From contig NZ_BIML01000040.1 in NCBI RefSeq assembly GCF_004001065.1, positions 1-34,737 on the forward strand: a stretch of DNA of 34,737 nucleotides, given 5' to 3'. The position numbers and the translations under genes are program-made. Each line of letters begins with the position of its first letter. Within the stretch, counting starts at the first letter, position 1. Positions 8,168-16,268 of the stretch are shown here, piece after piece. The stretch comes from Paenibacillus xylaniclasticus. Its GTDB lineage: Bacteria > Bacillota > Bacilli > Paenibacillales > Paenibacillaceae. Below the pieces are notes generated by a model. It did not search any database. It saw only the letters and a program-made list of their open reading frames with translations, and was not told the DNA's origin.

Positions 8168-9364
8168 TTGTTTGTTTTGAATCGACCGAGGCATTGGATT
8201 GACTATTTGCTGCTCTGTCTTCGTATTCTATGGGGCGGTACTGGAATCGTTAACCTTTTTCAAACGGATGTGGATGGATTTTATGTATGGCTTGGCGCGT
8301 TAGGCTATACGCTTTCATGCATCGTTCCCTTTCTTATTCATTGTATAGAAAGAGTGCCTCGTTATTTGCCGGTCTTAGCAGACTTACTATTTACAGGAGG
8401 CTTGTTCCTGCTTCTGTTTCACTATTTTGATCTGACAGAGCTTGGCTATACAACCTTTAGTTTTTTTCAAGTTCCGGCATTCTTGATCGGCTATTTTAGC
8501 AGAGGGTGGCATGGATGCTGGACAGTCGTTATCCTTAATACGTATCCGTTTGTTTTGTCAGGCGGAGTACCTGATCTAACATTCAATAGGCTAGCCGATG
8601 AAATATTTAATCTATCTATTCTATTTGGAGTAGGGTTCTGTTTTCAAAAGATCGTGTCGTCCTATCAGAAAATTAATCATATGTATAAGGTCATCCAAGA
8701 GCAAAATAAAACGCTTGAGCTGTATGCGAAGCAAATTGAAAAGCTAACGCTGCTGGAAGAGCGAAATCGATTGTCACGAGACCTGCATGATACAGTAGGG
8801 CATACATTTACAACGACGATTACGGGGATGGATGCGGTCTATTATTTGATCGATATTGCTCCGAGCGAGGCGAAAGCAAGTCTGCGAGAGCTGCTGCATC
8901 TAACTCGAAATGGTCTGGATGAGGTTAGAAGGCATATTCATCAGATTGCTCCAGAGAAGGATGAGCAATCGCTTAGCTCGGCTCTGTCACAGATATGCAA
9001 TCAATTTGCTCATCATACAGGTACAACGGTTAAGTTGAATACGGAAGGTGACGAATATCCGGTATCGGAGAATTTACGAATCGTTTTTATCCGATGCTTA
9101 CAGGAGTCGCTGACGAATGCGAAGAAGCACGGGAAGGCTACGGCCGTTACAATCGGTCTTAAGTTCGAAGAGAATCAAGTGAGTCTACGAATTGAAGATA
9201 ATGGTGTTGGACCAAAAGGCGGAGTGACCAAAGGCTTCGGACTTCAATCGATGACCGATCGGTTGACGAATCTCAACGGGTCGTTAGAACTCGTTCCGAA
9301 AGATAAAAGCGGTATGATTATTGTATGTAAAGTACCTATTTTGACAAAAATATCTGGTAGCTAA
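8168..9364 (+). CDS. Sensor histidine kinase, HisKA_3 (NarX/LiaS/DesK-like)
   Basis: The 398-residue protein has about five to six N-terminal membrane helices (residues 10-165) with almost no extracellular loop, a short coiled stretch (175-200), and a HisKA_3 domain with phospho-acceptor His207 in SRDLHDTVGHTFT. The HATPase_c domain has the N-box (SLTNAKKHGKA), G1 box (IEDNGVGP) and G2 box (GFGLQSM). This class partners NarL-type regulators, so 4879-5517 is the natural partner although it is on the other strand. TTG at 8168 is the best upstream start, but its AAAGG site is weakly spaced; TTG at 8177 is possible. A CGGTCATAAC sequence at 8113-8122 resembles the cluster's half-sites. Confidence 0.92.
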   Translation: MFVLNRPRHWIDYLLLCLRILWGGTGIVNLFQTDVDGFYVWLGALGYTLSCIVPFLIHCIERVPRYLPVLADLLFTGGLFLLLFHYFDLTELGYTTFSFFQVPAFLIGYFSRGWHGCWTVVILNTYPFVLSGGVPDLTFNRLADEIFNLSILFGVGFCFQKIVSSYQKINHMYKVIQEQNKTLELYAKQIEKLTLLEERNRLSRDLHDTVGHTFTTTITGMDAVYYLIDIAPSEAKASLRELLHLTRNGLDEVRRHIHQIAPEKDEQSLSSALSQICNQFAHHTGTTVKLNTEGDEYPVSENLRIVFIRCLQESLTNAKKHGKATAVTIGLKFEENQVSLRIEDNGVGPKGGVTKGFGLQSMTDRLTNLNGSLELVPKDKSGMIIVCKVPILTKISGS

Positions 9365-9386
9365 CCCCCTTGTAAGGGGGTTTTCT
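9365..9386 (+). terminator. Rho-independent terminator after histidine kinase
   Basis: CCCCCTT at 9365-9371 pairs with AAGGGGG at 9374-9380 across a two-base loop and is followed by TTTTCTT. It begins at the base after the kinase stop codon. Confidence 0.9.
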
Positions 9387-9492
9387 TATGGGGAGAGACT
9401 TGGAATGGTCAACTTGATACGATGTTGATTAATCATTAGAATGGCCATATATCAACACATGCAATCGAATACGTGGAAAGGAAAGATGAAGG

Positions 9493-10200
9493 TTGAATTT
9501 CGAAGAGGTTATGAAGGAGCTTGAAGCACTCGGTAAAGAACGGCTCAAGAAGATGTATATCTCTAACGGAGCACATGAACCTGTGTTCGGCGTAGCTACG
9601 GGTGCAATGAAGCCGATGGCCAAGAAAATTAAAATCAATCAGCCATTAGCTGAACAGTTATATGCAACTGGGAATTATGATGCGATGTATTTTGCTGGAA
9701 TTATTGCAGATCCGAAAGCGATGACCGAGAAAGACTTTGACCGTTGGATTGATGCCGCATATTTTTATATGATTTCCGATTATGTGGTTGCCGTGACGCT
9801 GGCCGAAACCGATATTGCACAAAAGGTTTCCGATCGATGGATCGCAAGCGGCGAAGAGCTGAAGATGTCTGCAGGGTGGAGCTGTTACTGCTGGCTTCTT
9901 GGCAGTCGAAAGGATGATGAATTTTCTGAAAGTAAGCTTGCGCATATGCTTGAGCTTGTGGAACAGACGATTCATCAATCGCCGGAGCGTACGAAGTCGT
10001 CTATGGTCAATTTTGTTTATACTGTCGCTGTATCTTACTTACCGCTACATGATAAGGCTGTAGAAGTTGCAAAATCGATTGGGCCAGTCGAAATGAAGAG
10101 ACCTAACAAAAAAAACAGCATTCTGAATGCTATTGAAAACATTCAGAAAGCTATCGATCGAGGAGGGCTTGGGTTTAAGCGTAAATATGTTAGATGTTAG
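9493..10200 (+). CDS. DNA alkylation repair protein (AlkD-like HEAT-repeat fold)
   Basis: This 235-residue, largely alpha-helical protein matches the DNA_alkylation_repair/AlkD-like family: an N-terminal helix pair (FEEVMKELEALGKERLKKMY), repeated helical hairpins with Trp/Asp at helix ends (KDFDRWIDAAYFYMISDYVV), and a C-terminal VEVAKSIGPVEMKRPNKKNS segment. AlkD glycosylases remove N3/N7-alkylated purines, but several relatives have no proven activity, so the exact role is open. TTG at 9493 is preceded by AAAGGAAAG. The gene stands alone between two terminators. Confidence 0.78.
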   Translation: MNFEEVMKELEALGKERLKKMYISNGAHEPVFGVATGAMKPMAKKIKINQPLAEQLYATGNYDAMYFAGIIADPKAMTEKDFDRWIDAAYFYMISDYVVAVTLAETDIAQKVSDRWIASGEELKMSAGWSCYCWLLGSRKDDEFSESKLAHMLELVEQTIHQSPERTKSSMVNFVYTVAVSYLPLHDKAVEVAKSIGPVEMKRPNKKNSILNAIENIQKAIDRGGLGFKRKYVRC

Positions 10201-10233
10201 AGTAGTGAGTGAATATATATGATTAATGAAAGG

Positions 10234-10261
10234 ATGCCGTCCTGTAAAGGGCGGTATTTTG
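10234..10261 (+). terminator. Weak terminator after AlkD-like gene
   Basis: ATGCCGTCC at 10234-10242 pairs with GGGCGGTAT at 10249-10257 (nine pairs, two G-U) around a six-base loop and is followed by TTTT. The T-tract is short. Confidence 0.55.
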
Positions 10262-10264
10262 ATA

Positions 10265-10301
10265 TTTCCAACAGTTACCTTCATTATAACAACGTTGGAA
10301 A
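10265..10301. promoter_or_regulatory. 8-bp perfect inverted repeat upstream of xynA promoter
   Basis: TTTCCAAC at 10265-10272 and GTTGGAAA at 10294-10301 are exact reverse complements separated by 21 bases. They lie about 70 bases upstream of the xynA -35 region. With no T-run, this looks more like a protein-binding site than a terminator. The binding protein is unknown. Confidence 0.35.
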
Positions 10302-10373
10302 AAGTAGTTATCAATATGAATAAATAGCTAAAATCTAGTTAAAATTATAGGGGTAAATCTTTAATTTTTTAGG

Positions 10374-10402
10374 TTTCTATGAATACGCTTACATACTATA
10401 AT
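10374..10402 (+). promoter_or_regulatory. xynA promoter with overlapping cre-like site
   Basis: TATAAT at 10397-10402 is a perfect -10 element, with a weak -35 (TTTCTA) at 10374-10379. ATGAATACGCTTACAT at 10379-10394 lies between them and matches the CcpA cre consensus TGWAANCGNTNWCA at 13 of 14 positions. A cre site inside the core promoter is the usual arrangement for carbon catabolite repression of xylanase genes. Confidence 0.7.
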
Positions 10403-10502
10403 TTGCAATGTAGGAGTTGCTAGAAAGTAACCTCGCTACAAGGCTAATCTGCTTAGCAGAGAAGTCAAAAGACAAACAAAAATTCTTTGGAGGGTGAATT
10501 AC

Positions 10503-11126
10503 GTGAAAAAGAAACTCGCTACAACAGTACTGGCAGCAACGATGAGCTTGGGGGCGTTCGCAGCATCCGCTAGCGCAACGGACTACTGGCAAAACTGGAC
10601 GGACGGCGGCGGTTATGTAAACGCTGTTAATGGCCAAGGTGGTAACTATAGTGTTTCGTGGCAAAACACTGGTAACTTCGTTGTTGGTAAAGGTTGGACG
10701 GTAGGTTCGCCAAACCGTGTAATCAACTACAACGCAGGTGCGTTCCAACCAAGCGGTAACGGCTATCTGACGCTGTATGGCTGGACGAGAAACGCTCTTA
10801 TCGAATACTATGTAGTTGACAGCTGGGGTACGTACCGTCCAACTGGAACGTACAAAGGTTCGGTATATAGCGACGGCGGCTGGTACGATATCTATACGAC
10901 GATGAGATATAACCAACCTTCCATCGACGGTACTTCTACGTTCCAACAATACTGGAGCGTACGTCAATCGAAGAGACCAACGGGTCAAAACGTATCGATC
11001 ACGTTCAGCAACCATGTGAACGCATGGAGAAATGTTGGTATGAATCTCGGCTACAGCTGGACGTACCAAGTATTGGCTACAGAGGGCTATCAATCCAGCG
11101 GTTACTCGAACGTAACGGTGTGGTAA
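10503..11126 (+). CDS. xynA: Secreted GH11 endo-1,4-beta-xylanase
   Basis: This is a 207-residue precursor with a signal peptide ([17 protein letters not shown]...SASA, cleavage near residue 25) and a mature beta-jelly-roll of about 182 residues, the normal GH11 size. Glu101 in [12 protein letters not shown] is the nucleophile and Glu194 in [16 protein letters not shown] the acid/base. The thumb segment [17 protein letters not shown] is also present. The enzyme cleaves internal xylan linkages outside the cell. GTG at 10503 is chosen because GGAGG (10489-10493) sits eight bases upstream; the in-frame GTG at 10494 abuts that site. It is monocistronic, with a cre-controlled promoter and its own terminator. 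Confidence 0.97.
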   Translation: MKKKLATTVLAATMSLGAFAASASATDYWQNWTDGGGYVNAVNGQGGNYSVSWQNTGNFVVGKGWTVGSPNRVINYNAGAFQPSGNGYLTLYGWTRNALIEYYVVDSWGTYRPTGTYKGSVYSDGGWYDIYTTMRYNQPSIDGTSTFQQYWSVRQSKRPTGQNVSITFSNHVNAWRNVGMNLGYSWTYQVLATEGYQSSGYSNVTVW

Positions 11127-11187
11127 TCCACCTGTAGTTAAACAGAGCCGGTCAGCAGACTGGTTCGATAATAGTTCAAAAGCAAGT

Positions 11188-11229
11188 ATATAAGGCCTGC
11201 CGGCCTCACAGCTGGCGGCCTTATATGTT
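11188..11229 (+). terminator. Strong terminator after xynA
   Basis: ATATAAGGCC at 11188-11197 pairs exactly with GGCCTTATAT at 11217-11226, with further inner pairing (GCCGG with CTGGC). GTTT follows. The symmetric arms could also stop transcription from the opposite direction. Confidence 0.85.
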
Positions 11230-11295
11230 TCCGTCAACAAATTGCCGTAACCGTCACGGCTAACTATTTCTTATTCGTTCAAAGGAGATATATCA

Positions 11296-12234
11296 ATGAG
11301 AAAGCTATTGATCTTCCTTCTAATCGTAATGTCGGTTACAGCGACTGCTTGTTCGAAAGATAAGGATGATAGCAATAAACAATCTGTTCAAGAGGACAGC
11401 AATAAACAGTCTGTACAAGAAGACAGCAATAATCAGTCTGATCAAACTGAAAGCAATGCTATCATGAATAGTATGGTATTAGTCCAAGGCGGCACATTTA
11501 AGAACACGAAGTCTAACTTTTATGGTAAGGATATTACAGTACCGAACTTTTATATCGGTAAATATGAGGTTACGCAACGCGAGTGGATTGAAGTGATGGG
11601 CAACAATCCGTCCCAATTTAAGGGCAGCGATTTTCCTGTCGAGATGGTAACTTGGTATGACGTACTTGAATATTGTAATAAAAGAAGCGAAAAGGAAGGC
11701 TTGCAGCCTTACTACAATATAGACAAGAAAACGGTCGACCCGAATAACAAAAGTGAAATTGATAACATTAAATGGACAGTTACAATTAACGCAGATGCGA
11801 ACGGGTACCGCTTGCCTACAGAAGTTGAATGGGAGTACGCAGCAGGCGGAGGCCAGTTGAGCAAAAGCTACACATATAGCGGCAGCAACAATGCGGATGA
11901 GGTAGCTTGGTATTGGAAGAATTCCGGTGAGAAATTGTTAGAAGGAGACTGGAACTGGCCAGCTATCGAGAATAACAAGAGCAGTACGAAGAAAGTTGGG
12001 CAACAAAAACCGAACGAGCTGGGACTTTACGATATGTCGGGTAATGTAAGGGAATGGATATGGGATTGGCATGGTGAAGATGTCAGTAAGCCAGCAGAGA
12101 GTGGGACACACCGGATTGTGAAGGGCGGCGGTTGGATCGGTGATGTCAGCAACGATGAACCGTCTTTCCGTGGGATGTTCGATGCGAACGGACTTGGACC
12201 GGATCAAGGGTTCCGTGTCGTCCGCAGCGAGTAG
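11296..12234 (+). CDS. Lipoprotein with formylglycine-generating-enzyme (SUMF1) fold, likely non-catalytic
   Basis: The 312-residue protein has a lipoprotein signal peptide ending in a VTATAC lipobox (Cys about 19) and an acidic linker holding near-identical DSNKQSVQE units. The FGE-sulfatase domain runs from about 55 to the end, recognised by MVLVQGGTFKN, IGKYEVTQREWIEVMG, GYRLPTEVEWEYAAGGG, LYDMSGNVREWIWDW and the terminal GFRVVRSE. True FGE enzymes have two cysteines in the C-terminal core; the matching part here (KGGGWIGDVSNDEPSFRG) has none. It is therefore probably not a sulfatase activator and may bind a ligand at the cell surface. ATG at 11296 follows AAAGGAGAT. Confidence 0.88.
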   Translation: MRKLLIFLLIVMSVTATACSKDKDDSNKQSVQEDSNKQSVQEDSNNQSDQTESNAIMNSMVLVQGGTFKNTKSNFYGKDITVPNFYIGKYEVTQREWIEVMGNNPSQFKGSDFPVEMVTWYDVLEYCNKRSEKEGLQPYYNIDKKTVDPNNKSEIDNIKWTVTINADANGYRLPTEVEWEYAAGGGQLSKSYTYSGSNNADEVAWYWKNSGEKLLEGDWNWPAIENNKSSTKKVGQQKPNELGLYDMSGNVREWIWDWHGEDVSKPAESGTHRIVKGGGWIGDVSNDEPSFRGMFDANGLGPDQGFRVVRSE

Positions 12235-12244
12235 TGGTCAAGAT

Positions 12245-12281
12245 GAAGAGGGGCAGCTTATGTGTGCTCCTCTTCTTTTTT
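12245..12281 (+). terminator. Terminator after FGE-fold lipoprotein
   Basis: GAAGAGGGGCA at 12245-12255 pairs with TGCTCCTCTTC at 12265-12275, with one mismatch, and is followed by six T residues. Confidence 0.88.
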
Positions 12282-12319
12282 ATTTTCATTAGAAGCGAGA
12301 GTGAATCCCTTTAGGAAAA

Positions 12320-12354
12320 CTTAAGTTGACGTTACATACAAATCAACATAAGAT
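12320..12354 (+). promoter_or_regulatory. Promoter with embedded inverted repeat
   Basis: TTGACG at 12326-12331 and TAAGAT at 12349-12354 form a sigma-A-like promoter with a 17-base spacer. CTTAAGTTGA (12320-12329) and TCAACATAAG (12343-12352) are reverse complements at 9 of 10 positions and cover both promoter elements. This is the typical placement of a repressor operator. The regulator is not identifiable here. Confidence 0.5.
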
Positions 12355-12455
12355 ATGTTAAATAACGGGTGATATACATTATATATGGAAGCAAGCGGAC
12401 TGATGCTTGCGTAGCTTTTGCGAGGTTGAATTTATTGGACAAGGGGGTTCATGTT

Positions 12456-13910
12456 GTGGCAAGCTCTAGTGTTAAGTTAAATCCAAACCGGATCAAATCT
12501 GGAACGCTCGTCGCGTTTATGAACGATATCGAGCGGTATCAGCTTCCAGTGAATCGTTTTATTCTTCTACACGATGGGGAGCACATCCTCCAATGGCATC
12601 GGTCTCCATATCGGAAAGACGTCCCACAGCTGCTTTATTCTTTGAGCCAGAGTATTACTTCAATTGCAGTCGGTATTGCATGGGATCAAGGCTTACTGAA
12701 ACTGGATGATCCGATCATGTCGTTCTTTCCAGATAAACTTCCCGCCTCGATTTCGCCTAATTTGGCACGTATGACGATTCGGCATTTATTGACTATGACA
12801 GCGGGCCATGAAGACAATATATGTTCAGCTGTAGCGAAGGAGCAGGATTGGGCGGCCGCATTCTTCTCTCAGGAAGTTGTGCATGAACCAGGTACCCGAT
12901 ATTATAACTGTATTTATTCAACATATATGCTATCTGCAATTATCGAGCGCGTGACCGGGATGAGCTTAATCGACTTTCTAGTGCCCGCCTTGTTCGACCC
13001 ATTATCAATCCAGCGACCAGTCTGGGAGACATGCCCTTTAGGCGTGACTGCAGGCGGAATGGGGTTAAGCTTATCGACGGAAAGTATGGCGAAGATCGGC
13101 TTGATGTTGATAAATGAAGGGGTATATGAAGGGAAACGTATTTTATCGGAGCAGTATATACGCATGGCGACGTCCGAACAAAGCAACAATCGTTCGTCTG
13201 CAGCGTTAGATCGAAACGATATGATACAAGGTTACGGTTTTCAGTTTCATCTGTGTAAGGGAGGCTGTTATCTTGGTGAAGGTGCATTCGGCCAGTTATG
13301 CTTTGTTGCGCCGAAGGAGAAAATTGTTATTTCAGCGGCCTCTAGCTTAACAACTGTGCAGGAGTTTCAATTGCTGCTCGAACTCATATATGAACATTTC
13401 ATTGATAGGTCAACAGAACAATCCTTACCCTACAAAAGAGGGGGTGATGCTGAATTACAGCGACTTCTTGAGCAATGGAATTACGAATCGGAGTGGAGAA
13501 GACCGATTCCGGATGGTAGACCGTGTCTAGACGGAGCAGTCTATCCGTTAAGCGCTAATCCACATGGACTGCGACAAATTTGTTTTTTCGAACAGTGCGG
13601 ACTGCTCGAGATGAAGATGGAATATGGCGATAAGAGAGATAACACGCTGCCTTTCAGTTATGTGGAGCCTATCCGTGCATTTGATATGTTCTATAAAGAT
13701 TTGGAGATGCACCGTCAAGAAGTTGTAACCTATGCGGCATGGCTTGATAAAAATTCCCTTCTATTGACCCTGTATTATATAGAGACGCCTTATGTGGTCA
13801 GATACAAGCTTACCTTTAGTGGCAATGAGCTGCAATTACAGTTTGAGCTTAACGTTTCACATCATATTCTGAACTATCGATCGGTCGGGGTTCGTGTTAA
13901 AGAAAGCTGA
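12456..13910 (+). CDS. Serine-hydrolase-fold (class C beta-lactamase-like) protein with Gln in place of the SxxK lysine
   Basis: The 484-residue protein has a beta-lactamase-family domain (about 20-330) followed by a C-terminal domain of about 150 residues found in related Firmicute proteins. Family signatures are IRHLLTMTAGHE, YYNCIYSTYMLSAIIERVTG (YxN-like) and GEGAFGQLCFVAP. The first motif reads Y-S62-L-S-Q65-S where relatives have S-x-x-K. The general-base lysine is thus Gln (codon CAG at 12648-12650), so the protein may be catalytically dead or altered. No signal peptide is seen, so it is probably cytoplasmic. GTG at 12456 is preferred because AAGGGGG lies eight bases upstream; extending the frame to 12369 has no such support. 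Confidence 0.8.
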   Translation: MASSSVKLNPNRIKSGTLVAFMNDIERYQLPVNRFILLHDGEHILQWHRSPYRKDVPQLLYSLSQSITSIAVGIAWDQGLLKLDDPIMSFFPDKLPASISPNLARMTIRHLLTMTAGHEDNICSAVAKEQDWAAAFFSQEVVHEPGTRYYNCIYSTYMLSAIIERVTGMSLIDFLVPALFDPLSIQRPVWETCPLGVTAGGMGLSLSTESMAKIGLMLINEGVYEGKRILSEQYIRMATSEQSNNRSSAALDRNDMIQGYGFQFHLCKGGCYLGEGAFGQLCFVAPKEKIVISAASSLTTVQEFQLLLELIYEHFIDRSTEQSLPYKRGGDAELQRLLEQWNYESEWRRPIPDGRPCLDGAVYPLSANPHGLRQICFFEQCGLLEMKMEYGDKRDNTLPFSYVEPIRAFDMFYKDLEMHRQEVVTYAAWLDKNSLLLTLYYIETPYVVRYKLTFSGNELQLQFELNVSHHILNYRSVGVRVKES

Positions 13911-14219
13911 AGGTTGTATCATGATGAATAACCTCAGATTACGTGAAGGTATGAGGACGCTCTGCTGCAGTGATTGTTGCAGTTGAACGTCCTCTTACGA
14001 CATATATATGTGCTTTACTTTCCGTTAAAGTTCGGGTACAGGCCATCTACACGTTAATCCTTAACAGTCTCACAAAGATCTCCACGATGTAGTTGGAGAA
14101 ATTAATAGCTTATTGATTTTCGATTAGCCTTTTTTTACTTTGTATCCACATATCACGTGACATAGGCGTGTGCTTCGGCTGATTGTGAACTATGCTTCCA
14201 TCTTCAAGGTGCAGCCAAG
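13911..14219. other. Intergenic region between convergent units
   Basis: The region lies between the plus-strand hydrolase-fold gene and the end of the minus-strand ABC operon. GAGGACG (13953-13959) pairs with CGTCCTC (13988-13994), with further inner pairing around CTGCA/TGCAG, giving a hairpin without a clear T-run. A smaller TCTCCA/TGGAGA hairpin sits near 14080-14100. I see no gene. Confidence 0.5.
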
Positions 14220-15263
14220 TTAAGAACGTGACCGGACTTCCTGTCTCATAAATAGCACATAGGAGATGCCGAAGCAAATCATCGTTGCGGCTAGCAGACC
14301 GACTAACTGAGGCCAAGACAGCATGATGCTTTGCGTAAGCGACAGCGGATTCGCAATCGCTCCGATCACTTGCGCCGTCGTCAGCGGTCCTAGCGAGCGG
14401 ACGCCTGGCGTCAGCAGCGTGCTTGTAAGCTCGGTAAATAAGAATGTCGGCGAGACCCGGTTAAGCAGCAGCATTTGATTAGCGTGACGAAGTAATTCCG
14501 AGAGAGATGCAGAAGCGGATGGTTCTGTTGCTTTCTCGATTAAGCTGACGATCATACTGTAGAACAGCGTGAAGAACAGCCACAGTGCGATGCCAGCTAG
14601 TGCGGATGTTGCCGCCTGACGGAACCGGATCGAGAACAGAATGGATAAATTTAACCAGAAGCCTACATATACGATCGAGACGAAAATAAATAATAACACC
14701 CGCATGAATTCTTCCGGCGTCGGCGGATATCCGATGGTCAATAGGCCTAGTCCCATGACGAGCAAGCCGAGTGACAGCAGGACGACTGCAATTAATATAA
14801 GCGAGGCTGTAAATTTGGCGAGAATAAAGTCATCCCGGTAAATAGGCTGAGAAATGAGCCGGCTCAACGTCCCTTTGTTCCGTTCGGAATTGACGGCGTC
14901 GAACCCTAGTGCGATCCCGATGAGCGGGCCAAGGAATGAGACGAATGTCGCATAGTTCGGAAGCGTACCGTCCGATAGCGTAAACATCTGCAAGAATAAG
15001 AACAAATCTTCATTCGAGGTTGAGTATCGCCCGTCCTGAATGGCTGTTACAGCTGCATAGACCGAGCCGATGCAGGCAAGGACAATGATGCCGATGAGGA
15101 TGACGAATCGCCAGCTCCGCATATGATCGCCAAATTCCTTTTGTACGATTACCCAGAAAGGAGAGGGCTGTCTGTTGTTTGAATGCGAAGCTTCTGTAAT
15201 CGAACGACGAAAGAGGGGGATTCGATCCCGCAAACGATTAAGTCTTGCTGTCGTTTCGCTCAT
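14220..15263 (-). CDS. ABC-2 type transporter permease
   Basis: The 347-residue membrane protein has about six hydrophobic helices. An N-terminal helix ([18 protein letters not shown]) is followed by an extracytoplasmic stretch with [30 protein letters not shown], the characteristic ABC-2 segment in which a conserved Glu/Arg lies before the second helix. GGCGGCAAGC links AAGGAGG to ATG at 15263, the chosen start. It overlaps the ATPase gene by 26 bases. With the ATPase and the NEW3 protein it forms an exporter-like complex; the cargo is unknown. Confidence 0.9.
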   Translation of the reverse strand: MSETTARLNRLRDRIPLFRRSITEASHSNNRQPSPFWVIVQKEFGDHMRSWRFVILIGIIVLACIGSVYAAVTAIQDGRYSTSNEDLFLFLQMFTLSDGTLPNYATFVSFLGPLIGIALGFDAVNSERNKGTLSRLISQPIYRDDFILAKFTASLILIAVVLLSLGLLVMGLGLLTIGYPPTPEEFMRVLLFIFVSIVYVGFWLNLSILFSIRFRQAATSALAGIALWLFFTLFYSMIVSLIEKATEPSASASLSELLRHANQMLLLNRVSPTFLFTELTSTLLTPGVRSLGPLTTAQVIGAIANPLSLTQSIMLSWPQLVGLLAATMICFGISYVLFMRQEVRSRS

Positions 15264-16266
15264 GCTTGCCGCCTCCTTCGAAATATCGGTGATAAATATC
15301 ATCTAAGCCATATTGCTTGCGCTTTATGGACAGCAGCCTTGCTCCTTGGCTAATGACAAGTGAAGCCGCTTCGGATGTCACGTCATCTTGGCATATTAGA
15401 ACCGCTTTGGCTGACTGCTTGGGCGGCGGTATATCGTCCATCGGTCCTCGATATTCCAGTACACCTGGCAGCTTGGACAGCCCTTCTGCAAGTGTTAGTG
15501 ACCAATTAGATGCTTCAACCTCGACCTGTATCGTTCCGTCATCGTCAAGCTGCTGGGCAAGTGTGTTCACATCGCCGACGGCGATCAGCTCTCCGCGCAC
15601 GAAAAGTCCGACTCTGTCGCAAATTTGTTGAACCTGATGCAGATGATGAGAGGAGAGCAGCACCGTAATGCCTTCATTGCGGCTGAGCTGTCCGATCAGC
15701 TCAAGCAGCTCACGAACGCCTTCTGGATCGATACCGAGCGTCGGTTCGTCTAGAATAATAACTTCAGGCCGCTTAATAAGTACGTCTGCAATGCCAAGCC
15801 GTTGGCGCATCCCGCGGGAGAAAGCGCCGACTTTCTTGCTTGCATCTTCTGCGAGTCCAACTCGCTCCAGAAGCTCCGCAGCACGAGCATGCGCATCAGC
15901 TAATGGAATGCCATTTAATCTTGCTGTGTAGATGAGATTGTCTAATGCTGTACGGTCTTCATAGAATCCGATGTCATCCGGCATATAGCCAACGCGCCGC
16001 TTGACGTGAAGCGGCTGGCGAACCGGATCGAGCCCCAAGATGCGTGCCGTACCGCTTGTCGGTTCGGTTAAGCCGAGCATCATTAGAATCGTCGTCGTTT
16101 TACCCGCACCGTTCGGACCAAGCAGGCCGAATATTTCGCTTTTATAGATTGTCAGATCGAGTTTGTTCACTGCCGAATGACTGCCGTACCGCTTGGTTAG
16201 CTGCTTCAATTCGATGACGGCGGAAAGCTGCTGTTCTTCATGAAGAGCCTCTAGCGTTTGCTGCAC
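15238..16266 (-). CDS. ABC transporter ATP-binding protein
   Basis: The 342-residue protein contains a complete ABC ATPase core: Walker [12 protein letters not shown]-loop region [13 protein letters not shown], signature [12 protein letters not shown], Walker [14 protein letters not shown] and H-loop [11 protein letters not shown]-terminal extension of about 100 residues follows, as in CcmA/NatA-type ATPases paired with ABC-2 permeases. GTG at 16266 is chosen because GGGAGGCGG lies just upstream, overlapping the end of the NEW3 gene, whose stop is two bases away. Tight packing indicates translational coupling of all three genes. Confidence 0.93.
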   Translation of the reverse strand: MQQTLEALHEEQQLSAVIELKQLTKRYGSHSAVNKLDLTIYKSEIFGLLGPNGAGKTTTILMMLGLTEPTSGTARILGLDPVRQPLHVKRRVGYMPDDIGFYEDRTALDNLIYTARLNGIPLADAHARAAELLERVGLAEDASKKVGAFSRGMRQRLGIADVLIKRPEVIILDEPTLGIDPEGVRELLELIGQLSRNEGITVLLSSHHLHQVQQICDRVGLFVRGELIAVGDVNTLAQQLDDDGTIQVEVEASNWSLTLAEGLSKLPGVLEYRGPMDDIPPPKQSAKAVLICQDDVTSEAASLVISQGARLLSIKRKQYGLDDIYHRYFEGGGKHERNDSKT

Positions 16267-16268
16267 GA

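Larger units (their letters stand above)
10201..10502. other. Intergenic region upstream of xynA
   Basis: This region contains a short terminator-like hairpin for the AlkD gene, an 8-bp inverted repeat (10265-10301), the xynA promoter with a cre-like site (10374-10402), and a leader of about 95 bases with a GGAGG site at 10489-10493. I see no small gene in it. Confidence 0.6.

Noticed and set aside
10389-11240. 283-codon open frame on the minus strand opposite xynA
   Set aside because: It is fully antisense to a GH11 gene with intact catalytic residues, has a low-complexity Cys/Arg/Val-rich translation and no ribosome site.
14110-14219. Small minus-strand protein after the ABC permease
   Set aside because: The frame starts inside the permease in another phase, has no ribosome site and no recognisable sequence.
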